Below are positions 53,228-61,751 of a stretch of 64,000 nt of DNA, piece by piece (within the stretch, counting starts at the first letter, position 1; each line of letters begins with the position of its first letter). A program made the translations under genes and the position numbers. Location: contig CAZVYX010000026.1 in NCBI GenBank assembly GCA_964631725.1, positions 1 to 64,000 on the forward strand, written 5' to 3'. The DNA is from GCA-2731375 sp964631725. Lineage in GTDB: Bacteria; Pseudomonadota; Alphaproteobacteria; GCA-2731375. The notes beneath the pieces were generated by a model, which saw nothing but the letters and a program-made list of their open reading frames with translations, had not been told where the DNA came from and did not search any database.

Positions 53228-55349
53228 AACCTTGCCGCTGCTGGCGGCATTGTCCGTTTTTGTGGCGGCGGGCATGAACGATGCGCCGGCCGCTGATCTA
53301 CGTCTGGCCCAGAGCCAAACCCAGGAACAGACTTCGGGGCAGGTCCCGGCGAACGCGGAGAGCAAGGCGCTGCCAAGCGTGACCGTGGGGCCGCCGCCCA
53401 ATAGCAAAAGCCCCTCCATTGTCACCGCGCCCGGCGCCAAGGCCGGCCCGGCACCGCCGCCGCGCCGGGGTAGTGCGCCGAAAACCCTGCGGCTGCGTCT
53501 TGACCCAAAGACCGGCAAGGCGCTGACGGCCGGACAATTGCAGGAGAGAGCCCGCAGACGGGCTCAGCCGCCCCGGTCCCTGCGCGCCTCGCAATCCCCA
53601 CCGCAGCCGGCGGCAAATAGATCGGACGCCACGGCGCCCACCGCCGGCGCAACCCGCACGGCGCCAAAGCCCGAGGCTCAGGCCGATGCCAGCGGCAATA
53701 CCGAGGGCATACAGGTCAAGACGTTGGGTCAGACGAAAGTCTCCGCCATCGGCCTGATGAACGGGGCGGAGGGCGGCTTCGGCGCCGATATGTGGTCGGG
53801 GACGCCGATGGCCATGGTCATGAAGATGTTGCCAAGGCTGCCCGTGGCGGCAACATCCCCGACGATGCAGTCGCTGCGCCGGCGCCTGCTGGTTTCAACG
53901 GCGCTGCCGCCCGACGATGTTAACGGCATGGATGGCGATGGCAGCGCCCTGGTCGCGCTGCGCATTGAACGCCTGGCCGCCGCCGGTGATTCGGGCGCCG
54001 TTGCACAATTGTTGAAGTTTGCGCCGCTATCGGCGAACAACGGTATCCTGGCGCAGGTTCGGGTCGAAACGGAATTGCTGGCGGGCAATGTGCGCGAGGC
54101 ATGCCGAATCGTGCGCAATCGGCTCGGCGCCGACGAGGCGCCGGATGGTGGCGATGCGGCGGGCAGAGCGGTCGCCTGGCAAAAGATCATGGCCTTCTGT
54201 CTCGCGCTGGACGGCCAGGCGGCGCAGGTTGAGTTGTATGAACAACTGCTCTACGAAAACGGCGTCGAGGACGAGACATATTTTACCCTGCTGGCGGGCC
54301 TGAATAGCGGCGAGTCGGAACCGCTGGAGCGAATCGGACGGACGGAACCGCTACATCTGGCGATGTTGCGCGCCGCCCGCCGGGCAATTCCGGCCGATGC
54401 GGTAAAACAGGCTTCACCCTCTGTACTGCGCGCCATCGCGACGTCGCCGAACGCTACGTTACCCATGCGCCTGGAGGCGGCGGAACGGGCCGAGGCCTTG
54501 GCGACACTGGCAACCGGCGTCTTGGCCCGGGTCTATGCCTCAGTGCCATTCTCCGCCGAACAAAGCGCCGATGCGCTGGCCCTGGCAAAGCGGCAGCCCG
54601 GACCTTCGGCTTCCGCCATCCTTTATCAGGTGGCGCAGATCGACGCCCAGATAGAGGGCCGCGCCCGCGCCCTGGCCGCTGCATGGCGGAACGGCAGGCG
54701 CAGCGGCAGTTATATGACCGCGGTACGGATCAATCTCGGCATCGCCCGGACAATCCAGGCCGACCCCAAATTAGCCTGGTTCGCCGCCGCCGTCGGGCGC
54801 GCTCTGCTGGTGGCGGGCGACCGGGAGGCCGCACGAAACTGGCTGCTGGCCATTTTGGAGCCGGCCCGCGCCGGCGAGCCCGAGGCAGCGGCCGCCCTAT
54901 TGGCCCTGGCGCCGTTGTTCTATGTCGCCGCGGCTGACCGCGACGACCCGACATTGGCGCCCGTCATGGCAAAGGTTTTGTCCGGCTGGTGGCAGGGAGA
55001 GGTTGCAAATGGCGGCGCGGAAAGGTACCAACGCGCCTTGAGGTTATTTGGCTTGCTTACGGCCCTGGGTAGAGACCTGCCCGGAGAATTATGGGTACCT
55101 TTGTTCGAGGCGCCGGCCAGGGATATTCCACAAGCTTCACCCTCGTTGCTGATGGGGTTGGAGCGGGCGGCGGCCGGCGGCCGGAAAGGTGAGGTTGTAT
55201 TGCTTTCCCTGTTGCTTTTGGGCGAACGGGGGCCGGCATTGAGCGATACCATGACCTTGGCGCGGATCGTTGCCGCCTTGCGCGGGATCGGCTTGGTGCA
55301 AGATGCCGAAGCGTTGGCCTTGGAAGGATTGCTGGGCGCCGATTTCTAG
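53208..55349 (+). CDS. Large exported protein, function unknown
   Basis: 713 residues. The N-terminus (LPLLAALSVFVAAGMNDAPAA) is a signal peptide. A long Pro/Ala/Arg-rich disordered stretch (about 30-170) follows. The rest is helical with repeated Ala/Leu pattern, suggesting a TPR-like solenoid. The family appears near xerD in related genomes in my memory. No enzymatic motif is seen. It starts at ATG 53208 inside the upstream small gene. Confidence 0.72.
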   Translation: MTASHAKTLPLLAALSVFVAAGMNDAPAADLRLAQSQTQEQTSGQVPANAESKALPSVTVGPPPNSKSPSIVTAPGAKAGPAPPPRRGSAPKTLRLRLDPKTGKALTAGQLQERARRRAQPPRSLRASQSPPQPAANRSDATAPTAGATRTAPKPEAQADASGNTEGIQVKTLGQTKVSAIGLMNGAEGGFGADMWSGTPMAMVMKMLPRLPVAATSPTMQSLRRRLLVSTALPPDDVNGMDGDGSALVALRIERLAAAGDSGAVAQLLKFAPLSANNGILAQVRVETELLAGNVREACRIVRNRLGADEAPDGGDAAGRAVAWQKIMAFCLALDGQAAQVELYEQLLYENGVEDETYFTLLAGLNSGESEPLERIGRTEPLHLAMLRAARRAIPADAVKQASPSVLRAIATSPNATLPMRLEAAERAEALATLATGVLARVYASVPFSAEQSADALALAKRQPGPSASAILYQVAQIDAQIEGRARALAAAWRNGRRSGSYMTAVRINLGIARTIQADPKLAWFAAAVGRALLVAGDREAARNWLLAILEPARAGEPEAAAALLALAPLFYVAAADRDDPTLAPVMAKVLSGWWQGEVANGGAERYQRALRLFGLLTALGRDLPGELWVPLFEAPARDIPQASPSLLMGLERAAAGGRKGEVVLLSLLLLGERGPALSDTMTLARIVAALRGIGLVQDAEALALEGLLGADF

Positions 55350-55408
55350 GCTTGGCGAGAATTGTTTGTTCGGTTTTGGTTTTGTCATAATTTGATGCGA
55401 GTATTGCG

Positions 55409-56305
55409 TTGTCTCAATCATTACAATACGTCGACAACTTTCTGGAAATGCTGGCTGTCGAACGGGGCGCGGCGCAGAATACCCTGGACTCCTACGGTCG
55501 GGACCTGCGCCATTTTACCGATTTCACCGGCGCGGCCATTGCCGATGCCGCCAGCGATGATATCCGCAATTATCTGGCGTACCTGGAGCGTGAGGGCATG
55601 GCCCCCTCCACCGCCGCCCGGCGTCTCTCGGCATTGCGCCAGTTTTACCGCTTTCTGCACGCCGAGGGCATGCGGACGGACGACCCTTCATCCGCCATCG
55701 ACAGCCCGCGCCGGGTCCGCCCCCTGCCCAAGGTCCTGACCGAGGTTGAGGTCGAACAACTGCTGACGGCGGCGAAAACCTACAAGGGCGCGGAAGGCAT
55801 CCGCCTCGTCGCCCTGATGGAGTTGCTCTATGCCACCGGCCTGCGGGTTTCGGAATTATTGATGCTGCCGCATCCGGCGGTACAGTCCGATCGGGCCTTT
55901 ATCGTGGTCAAGGGCAAGGGCGGACGCGAACGCATGGTGCCCTTGAGCGATGCCGCCTTGAAGGCATTGCAAGCCTACGAAAAGGTGCGGCCGCGCTTCG
56001 TCCGCCGGCCGGCGGACGACAATTGGCTGTTCCCCTCGCGCTCCAAGGGCGGGCACCTGACCCGGCAAAGATTTTCGCAATTGGTCAAGGAACTGGCACG
56101 GGCGGCCGAGATCGATACTTCCAAGGTCTCGCCCCATTCCCTGCGGCATGCCTTTGCCTCGCACCTGTTGGCGAATGGTGCGGATCTTCGGGCGGTGCAG
56201 CAGATGCTGGGCCACGCGGATATTTCAACGACGCAAATCTACACCCATATCCTGCAGGAGCGTCTGCAGGAGTTGGTCAATGCCCGGCATCCGTTGGCGG
56301 ACTAA
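55409..56305 (+). CDS. xerD: Tyrosine recombinase XerD
   Basis: 298 residues. It resolves chromosome dimers at dif with XerC. Catalytic residues are Arg in ATGLRVSELL, Lys in VVKGKGGRER, His-x-x-Arg in HSLRHAF, His in LGHADIS, and the nucleophile Tyr in TTQIYTH. The start appears to be TTG at 55409, with weak upstream purines. An ATG further in, near residue 13, would remove conserved sequence. It begins 59 bases after the exported protein. Confidence 0.95.
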   Translation: MSQSLQYVDNFLEMLAVERGAAQNTLDSYGRDLRHFTDFTGAAIADAASDDIRNYLAYLEREGMAPSTAARRLSALRQFYRFLHAEGMRTDDPSSAIDSPRRVRPLPKVLTEVEVEQLLTAAKTYKGAEGIRLVALMELLYATGLRVSELLMLPHPAVQSDRAFIVVKGKGGRERMVPLSDAALKALQAYEKVRPRFVRRPADDNWLFPSRSKGGHLTRQRFSQLVKELARAAEIDTSKVSPHSLRHAFASHLLANGADLRAVQQMLGHADISTTQIYTHILQERLQELVNARHPLAD

Positions 56306-56349
56306 GCGGGTTTCTCGCGGCGGCCGGGCGCCACGGTGGATTTTTATGA

Positions 56350-57312
56350 ATGATTAGCTTTCTCGACTTCGAAAAGCCCATCGCCGAACTGGAGGCGCGC
56401 ATTCACGATTTGCGCCAACTGGACGGCGAGCAGGAGGGCGGCGCCGATATCGATGAAGAAGTGGCGCGGTTGCAGTCGAAGGCGGATGAGCTGCTGCGCG
56501 AGACCTACGGCAAATTGACCTCGTGGCAGAAAGTGCAGGTTGCCCGCCATCCCGACCGGCCGCAGTTCAACGATTATATCGCCGGTCTGATCGATGGCTT
56601 CACCCCCCTGGCAGGCGATCGCGCCTATGCCGATGACAAGGCCATCACCGGCGGGATCGGCCGGTTTCGCGGTCGTTCGGTGATGGTAATCGGCCACGAA
56701 AAGGGCAGCGACATGCAAAGCCGGGTGCGCCACAATTTCGGCATGGCCCGGCCCGAGGGTTACCGCAAGGCGGCCCGGCTGATGCGCCTCGCCGACCGTT
56801 TCGGCCTGCCCATCATCACGCTTGTCGACACCCAGGGCGCCTATCCCGGCATCGGTGCCGAGGAGCGCGGCCAGGCGGAAGCCATCGCGCGCTCGACCGA
56901 AACCTGCCTCGACATCCGCGTCCCCCTGATCGCCTGTCTGGTGGGCGAGGGCGGCTCGGGCGGCGCCGTGGCGCTGGCCACGGGCAACGCCGTGATCATG
57001 TTGGAGCACGCGATCTATGCAGTGATCTCACCGGAAGGCTGCGCCTCGATCCTGTGGCGCTCGGCGGAACGGGCCCAGGATGCGGCCGAGGCCATGAAGG
57101 TGACGGCGCAGGACCTGGTCAAATTGCAGATCGTCGACAAAGTGGTCGAGGAAGCCATGGGCGGGGCCCATCGCAATCCCGCTTCCACCATCGCGGCCCT
57201 GGGCGATGCCATTGCCGCCGCCCTGGAAGAATTCGACGGCAAGGACGGCGGTTTTACCCGCCAGCACCGGCGTGAGAAGTTCCTTGCCATGGGACAGGTT
57301 GGTATTTCGTAG
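56350..57312 (+). CDS. accA: Acetyl-CoA carboxylase carboxyltransferase subunit alpha
   Basis: 320 residues. AccA forms, with AccD, the carboxyltransferase that makes malonyl-CoA for fatty acid synthesis. Matching features are the N-terminal DFEKPIAELEARI, the crotonase-like core, the GGSGGAVALATGN segment, and YAVISPEGCASILW. It follows xerD by 44 bases in the same direction. The xerD-accA order is common in this class. Confidence 0.97.
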   Translation: MISFLDFEKPIAELEARIHDLRQLDGEQEGGADIDEEVARLQSKADELLRETYGKLTSWQKVQVARHPDRPQFNDYIAGLIDGFTPLAGDRAYADDKAITGGIGRFRGRSVMVIGHEKGSDMQSRVRHNFGMARPEGYRKAARLMRLADRFGLPIITLVDTQGAYPGIGAEERGQAEAIARSTETCLDIRVPLIACLVGEGGSGGAVALATGNAVIMLEHAIYAVISPEGCASILWRSAERAQDAAEAMKVTAQDLVKLQIVDKVVEEAMGGAHRNPASTIAALGDAIAAALEEFDGKDGGFTRQHRREKFLAMGQVGIS

Positions 57313-57346
57313 TAATTCCGATCGTCTGGAGCCCGTATCTATTCCT

Positions 57347-58897
57347 TTATGACGATATCAGCCCTGGTTTGGCGGGCCATGGACCAACCGCCTCGATAAT
57401 CGCCGCGGAGCGGACCAGGCCGGCGGCGGTTTGCATATCGGGTGCGAGGAAACGGTCCGCGCCCAGGCTGGGGACCTCCCGGCGCAGGCGGGCGATGACC
57501 TCGGCCAACGCCGCGCTGGTTTGCAGCGGCGCGCGGAATTCAACACCCTGGGCCGCGACCAGCAATTCCACGCCAATAATTTGCGACAGGTTTTCCGCCA
57601 TGGCCAACAAGCGCCGGGCGGCATGGGCCGCCATGGAAACATGATCCTCTTGATTGGCCGAAGTGGGCGTTGAATCTACCGAACAGGGCGCGGCCATCTG
57701 CTTGTTTTCAGCCATCAGGGCGGCCGTGGTCACCTCCGCGATCATGAAGCCGGAGTTGAGGCCCGGATCGGGGGATAGAAACGCCGGCAGGCCGAAGTTC
57801 ATCGCCGGGTCGACCAGCAAAGCCACCCGGCGTTGCGAGACCGCGCCGATCTCGGCGATGGCCAGGGCAATCTGATCGGCGGCCAGGGCCACCGGCTCGG
57901 CATGGAAGTTGCCGCCGGAAACGATGGTGTTGTCGTCCGTGAAGACCAGGGGATTGTCGGTTACCGCATTGGCTTCCACCGCCAGGGTATGGCCGGTGAA
58001 GCGCAACAGGTCCAGGCAGGCGCCCATCACCTGGGGCTGGCAGCGGATGCAATAGGGATCCTGCACGCGCTCGTCATCACTGCGGTGGGCTTCGCGGATT
58101 TCCGAACCTTCCATCAATGCGCGCAGCGCCAAGCCGGTATCAATCTGGCCCTGATGGCCGCGCAGGGCCTGCACTTCCGGCCTGAAGGGCGCGGCGGAAC
58201 CCATGATGGCGTCGGTCGATAGCGCCCCGGTGACGATGGCGCCCAGGGCGCAGCGCCAGGTTTCGAACAAACCGGCCAGGGCCAGGGCGGTGGACACCTG
58301 GGTGCCGTTGATCAATGCCAGGCCCTCCTTCGGGCCCAATACGATGGGAGTCAATCCGGCCGCCGCCAAGGCCGCGCCACCGGCCATGGTTTGGCCAAGG
58401 TATCGCGCCTCCCCCTCCCCCAGCATTACGGCGGTCATATGGGCCAAGGGTGCGAGATCGCCCGAAGCCCCGACGGAACCCTGAGCGGGAATTATCGGTA
58501 TCACGTCCTTGGCCAGCATGGCCGTCAGCAGCTCGACCACATCGCGGCGGACGCCGGAAGCACCGCGCCCCAGGGATAACAGCTTCAGACTCATGATCAG
58601 GCGCACGATGTGATCGGGCAGTGGCGCGCCAACGCCGCAGCAGTGGGACAGGATCAAATTTCGTTGCAGGGCCGCCGTGTCCTGTGGCGCAATGGCCGTG
58701 TTGGCCAGCTTGCCAAAACCGGTGTTGACGCCATAGACCGGCGCCGCGGCCTGCGAGGCGCGGGCGATCACGGCGGCGGCGGCATCTATTCCCGGCCCGG
58801 TATCGGAATGCAATTGCACCGGCGGGCCATCCCAATACAGCACCGCCAGGTCCGCCAGGGTTACGGATCCGGGCACCAGGGTCATTTTTTTCGGCAT
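57347..58897 (-). CDS. hutH: Histidine ammonia-lyase
   Basis: 516 residues. It converts histidine to urocanate using the MIO cofactor, formed from Ala144-Ser145-Gly146 in GSVGASGDLAPLAH. Tyr in PVYGVNTGFGKLAN is also conserved. Its divergent partner is hutU, the next enzyme. GGGGAAAAGCG precedes ATG 58897. Histidine is a better guess than other aromatic amino acids because of the adjacent urocanate hydratase. Confidence 0.94.
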   Translation of the reverse strand: MPKKMTLVPGSVTLADLAVLYWDGPPVQLHSDTGPGIDAAAAVIARASQAAAPVYGVNTGFGKLANTAIAPQDTAALQRNLILSHCCGVGAPLPDHIVRLIMSLKLLSLGRGASGVRRDVVELLTAMLAKDVIPIIPAQGSVGASGDLAPLAHMTAVMLGEGEARYLGQTMAGGAALAAAGLTPIVLGPKEGLALINGTQVSTALALAGLFETWRCALGAIVTGALSTDAIMGSAAPFRPEVQALRGHQGQIDTGLALRALMEGSEIREAHRSDDERVQDPYCIRCQPQVMGACLDLLRFTGHTLAVEANAVTDNPLVFTDDNTIVSGGNFHAEPVALAADQIALAIAEIGAVSQRRVALLVDPAMNFGLPAFLSPDPGLNSGFMIAEVTTAALMAENKQMAAPCSVDSTPTSANQEDHVSMAAHAARRLLAMAENLSQIIGVELLVAAQGVEFRAPLQTSAALAEVIARLRREVPSLGADRFLAPDMQTAAGLVRSAAIIEAVGPWPAKPGLISS

Positions 58898-58954
58898 CGC
58901 TTTTCCCCATGGATTCGTTGCGGACGGCAGCAAATCAGCCTACGAATTATGTCA

Positions 58955-58964
58955 GGCAATTGCC
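58955..58964. promoter_or_regulatory. Short palindrome between hutH and hutU
   Basis: GGCAATTGCC is perfectly self-complementary and lies 12 bases before the hutU ATG. The gap of 79 bases must hold both promoters, so this could be an operator. Short enough to occur by chance. Confidence 0.3.
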
Positions 58965-58976
58965 AGGGAGCGCGAT

Positions 58977-60650
58977 ATGACGATTGACGCACGCATCGAC
59001 AACACGCGGGACATCAAGGCGCCCCGGGGAACGACGCTCAACGCCAAAAGCTGGCTGACGGAAGCGCCGCTGCGCATGCTGATGAACAACCTGGACGCCG
59101 AGGTTGCCGAGAATCCGCAGGAGCTTGTGGTCTATGGCGGCATCGGGCGGGCGGCGCGCAGTTGGCGAGCGTTCGATCAGATCACCGTCGGTCTGAAAAC
59201 CTTGGAAGCGGACGAGACCATGCTGGTGCAATCGGGCAAGCCGGTGGCAATTTTACGCACCCACGCCGACGCACCCCGCGTGCTGATCGCCAATTCCAAC
59301 CTGGTGCCGGAATGGGCCAATTGGGAGCATTTCAACGAACTGGATAAGGTCGGCCTGATGATGTACGGCCAGATGACCGCCGGTTCGTGGATCTACATCG
59401 GCAGCCAGGGCATCGTGCAGGGCACTTACGAGACCTTTGCCGAGGTCGGGCGGCAGCATTACGGCGGCGATCTGTCGGGCCGTTGGATCCTGACCGGCGG
59501 CCTGGGCGGCATGGGCGGGGCGCAGCCCCTGGCGGCGACCATGGCCGGGGCTTCATTGCTGGCGGTGGAATGCCAGCCCAGCCGCATCGATGCCCGCCTG
59601 CAAAACGGCTATCTGGACCGGCGCGCGGACAGCCTGGATGAAGCCCTGGCGCTGATCGAAACCGCATGCAAGGACGGAAAACCGCTTTCCGTCGGCCTGT
59701 TGGGCAACGCGGCGGAAGTCTTCCCCGAACTGGTTGCGCGCGGCGCGCATCCGGACATCGTCACCGACCAGACCTCGGCCCATGATCCCTTTAATGGCTA
59801 CCTGCCGGCGGGGTGGACCCTGGAAGAGTGGCAGACGGCCAAGGAACGGGACCCGAAAGGCGTCGAAGCCGCCGCCATGGCCTCCATGGCCGTGCAGGTA
59901 CGCGCCATGCTGGCCTTCCACGGCGCGGGCGTGCCGACCCTGGATTACGGCAACAACATCCGCCAGATGGCCAAGGACATGGGGGTCGAGAACGCCTTTG
60001 ATTTTCCCGGCTTCGTGCCCGCCTATATCCGGCCCCTGTTCTGCCGGGGCGTTGGGCCCTTCCGCTGGGTCGCGCTGTCGGGCGAGGCGGAGGACATCTA
60101 CCGCACCGACGCCAAGGTGAAGGAGCTGATGCCCGATGACCACCACCTGCATAACTGGCTCGACATGGCCAGGGAGCGCATCCAGTTCCAAGGCCTGCCC
60201 TCGCGCATTTGCTGGGTCGGCCTGGGCGACCGCCACCGCCTTGGCCTGGCCTTCAACGAGATGGTCGCCAGCGGCGAATTGTCCGCACCCGTCGTGATCG
60301 GCCGAGATCATCTGGACTCAGGCTCCGTCGCCTCGCCAAACAGGGAAACCGAGGCCATGAAGGACGGCTCCGATGCGGTGTCCGACTGGCCGCTGTTGAA
60401 CGCCCTGGTCAATTGCGCCTCGGGTGCCACCTGGGTTTCGATCCATCACGGCGGCGGCGTCGGCATGGGCTATTCCCAGCACGCCGGCATGGTCATCGTC
60501 TGCGACGGTACCGACGACGCGGCCCGTCGTATCGAACGGGTGCTGTGGAACGACCCGGCCACCGGCGTCGTGCGCCATGCCGATGCCGGCTATGACGACG
60601 CCATCGACTGCGCCAGGGAATTCGGCCTCAACATGCCGTCGCTGGAATAG
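58977..60650 (+). CDS. hutU: Urocanate hydratase
   Basis: 557 residues. It hydrates urocanate to imidazolone propionate with NAD as an electrophile. Conserved features are the N-terminal NNLDAEVAENP, the NAD loop TGGLGGMGGAQ, and SCASGATWVSIHHGGGVG-like C-terminal sequence. CCAGGGAGCG precedes the ATG. The rest of the hut pathway (hutI, hutG or hutF) is not in the window. Confidence 0.96.
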   Translation: MTIDARIDNTRDIKAPRGTTLNAKSWLTEAPLRMLMNNLDAEVAENPQELVVYGGIGRAARSWRAFDQITVGLKTLEADETMLVQSGKPVAILRTHADAPRVLIANSNLVPEWANWEHFNELDKVGLMMYGQMTAGSWIYIGSQGIVQGTYETFAEVGRQHYGGDLSGRWILTGGLGGMGGAQPLAATMAGASLLAVECQPSRIDARLQNGYLDRRADSLDEALALIETACKDGKPLSVGLLGNAAEVFPELVARGAHPDIVTDQTSAHDPFNGYLPAGWTLEEWQTAKERDPKGVEAAAMASMAVQVRAMLAFHGAGVPTLDYGNNIRQMAKDMGVENAFDFPGFVPAYIRPLFCRGVGPFRWVALSGEAEDIYRTDAKVKELMPDDHHLHNWLDMARERIQFQGLPSRICWVGLGDRHRLGLAFNEMVASGELSAPVVIGRDHLDSGSVASPNRETEAMKDGSDAVSDWPLLNALVNCASGATWVSIHHGGGVGMGYSQHAGMVIVCDGTDDAARRIERVLWNDPATGVVRHADAGYDDAIDCAREFGLNMPSLE

Positions 60651-60673
60651 AGTATGGGGATGTCCCTGCCCCC

Positions 60674-60778
60674 TAGCGCATGTCGGGTTTATTCAAACCC
60701 GAAACCATGCGCTAAAACCTTTAGAATAGAGCAACTTATCCGCATTCAATTGAATCAAATTGAATGCGGGTTGCTCTA
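60674..60778. repeat. Two tandem palindromes after hutU
   Basis: First: TAGCGCATG and CATGCGCTA (60674-60682, 60706-60714) enclose TCGGGTTT and AAACCCGA (60683-60690, 60695-60702). Second: TAGAGCAAC and GTTGCTCTA (60727-60735, 60770-60778) enclose CCGCATTCAATT and AATTGAATGCGG (60740-60751, 60758-60769). The right end overlaps the enoyl-CoA hydratase stop. Likely a terminator pair and a dispersed repeat. Confidence 0.65.
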
Positions 60779-61639
60779 ATATTCCTTCTTCGCCTGTTCC
60801 TTGAACGGCCCGTCGCGGTAGTCGAGCCAGGCGCGGAAACCGCCGCCTTCATCGCGGGCTTTCCTGGCCGCGGCGGCCCATTCCTCGGCCTCGTCGGTGG
60901 CATGGCCGATCTGGTGCACCATGAAATGATGCTCGAGGGCCTGCAGCATGCCCTGGAATTCCTCCAGCTTATTGAGGGAACGCTTGGTCAGTTGCACGGC
61001 CCGCGGCGGCATCAGAGCGATCCGCTCGGCCAGGCGCATGCATTCCGCCTCCAACCGCCCATCCGGCACCACCTTGGAAAGCATGCCGCAGCGTTGCGCC
61101 TCGTGCACGTCCAACGGATCGCCGGTCCACAGCAATTCCTTGGTCCGACGCACGCCGATGTCCCATGGCAGGATCATGATCTCGCCGGCCGTGCCCGTGT
61201 GGCGCACCGAAGGGTTCCAGATATTGGTGCTTTCCTCGGCAATCACCAGATCGCACATCAGGGCGGTCATCAAGCCGCCCAGCACCACATGGCCCTTGAT
61301 GCCGGCGATGGTCGGCGTCTTCAAATTCCGGATGTTCAGATTGTCCTGATAGTAATATTCGTCCTCGTAATCCAGGCGATGCTCCACCGTGTCGGGCTTC
61401 GGCCCGCCGGGATGGTTGGGCCGGGCCGCGCCGGAGAGGTCGTGGCCGGAAGAGAAGCTTTTACCCTCCCCGGTCAGGATGATGCAGCGGACATTGAAAT
61501 CCTGATCCGCATGCTTCATCGCCTCGTCCAGCTCCCGGATCAGCTGTGTCGTCATGGTATTGTGGGTTTCCGGACGGTTCAGCGCCACCCGCGCCACGTG
61601 TCCGGTGACGGTATAGTTTATGGTTTCCCAACTCGGCAT
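60776..61639 (-). CDS. Enoyl-CoA hydratase/isomerase-family protein
   Basis: 287 residues of the crotonase fold. The N-terminal ARVALNRPETHNTM and the oxyanion-hole regions SFSSGHDLSG and IKGHVVLGGLMTALMCDLVIAEE are clear. The Glu expected at the second catalytic site of hydratases is not certain by eye. GGAGGAAGC before ATG 61639 is strong, and the longer frame to 61855 is unsupported. It is convergent with hutU and monocistronic. Substrate unknown. Confidence 0.88.
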   Translation of the reverse strand: MPSWETINYTVTGHVARVALNRPETHNTMTTQLIRELDEAMKHADQDFNVRCIILTGEGKSFSSGHDLSGAARPNHPGGPKPDTVEHRLDYEDEYYYQDNLNIRNLKTPTIAGIKGHVVLGGLMTALMCDLVIAEESTNIWNPSVRHTGTAGEIMILPWDIGVRRTKELLWTGDPLDVHEAQRCGMLSKVVPDGRLEAECMRLAERIALMPPRAVQLTKRSLNKLEEFQGMLQALEHHFMVHQIGHATDEAEEWAAAARKARDEGGGFRAWLDYRDGPFKEQAKKEY

Positions 61640-61751
61640 TTTGCTTCCTCCACACATACGATTTCCCACGACCCTGAACGCAGGGACATCTCGAGTCAAT
61701 GAAGCGGGCTGGAGATATGAAGACTGACGACGGGCGGCGTAGCGTATTCGC

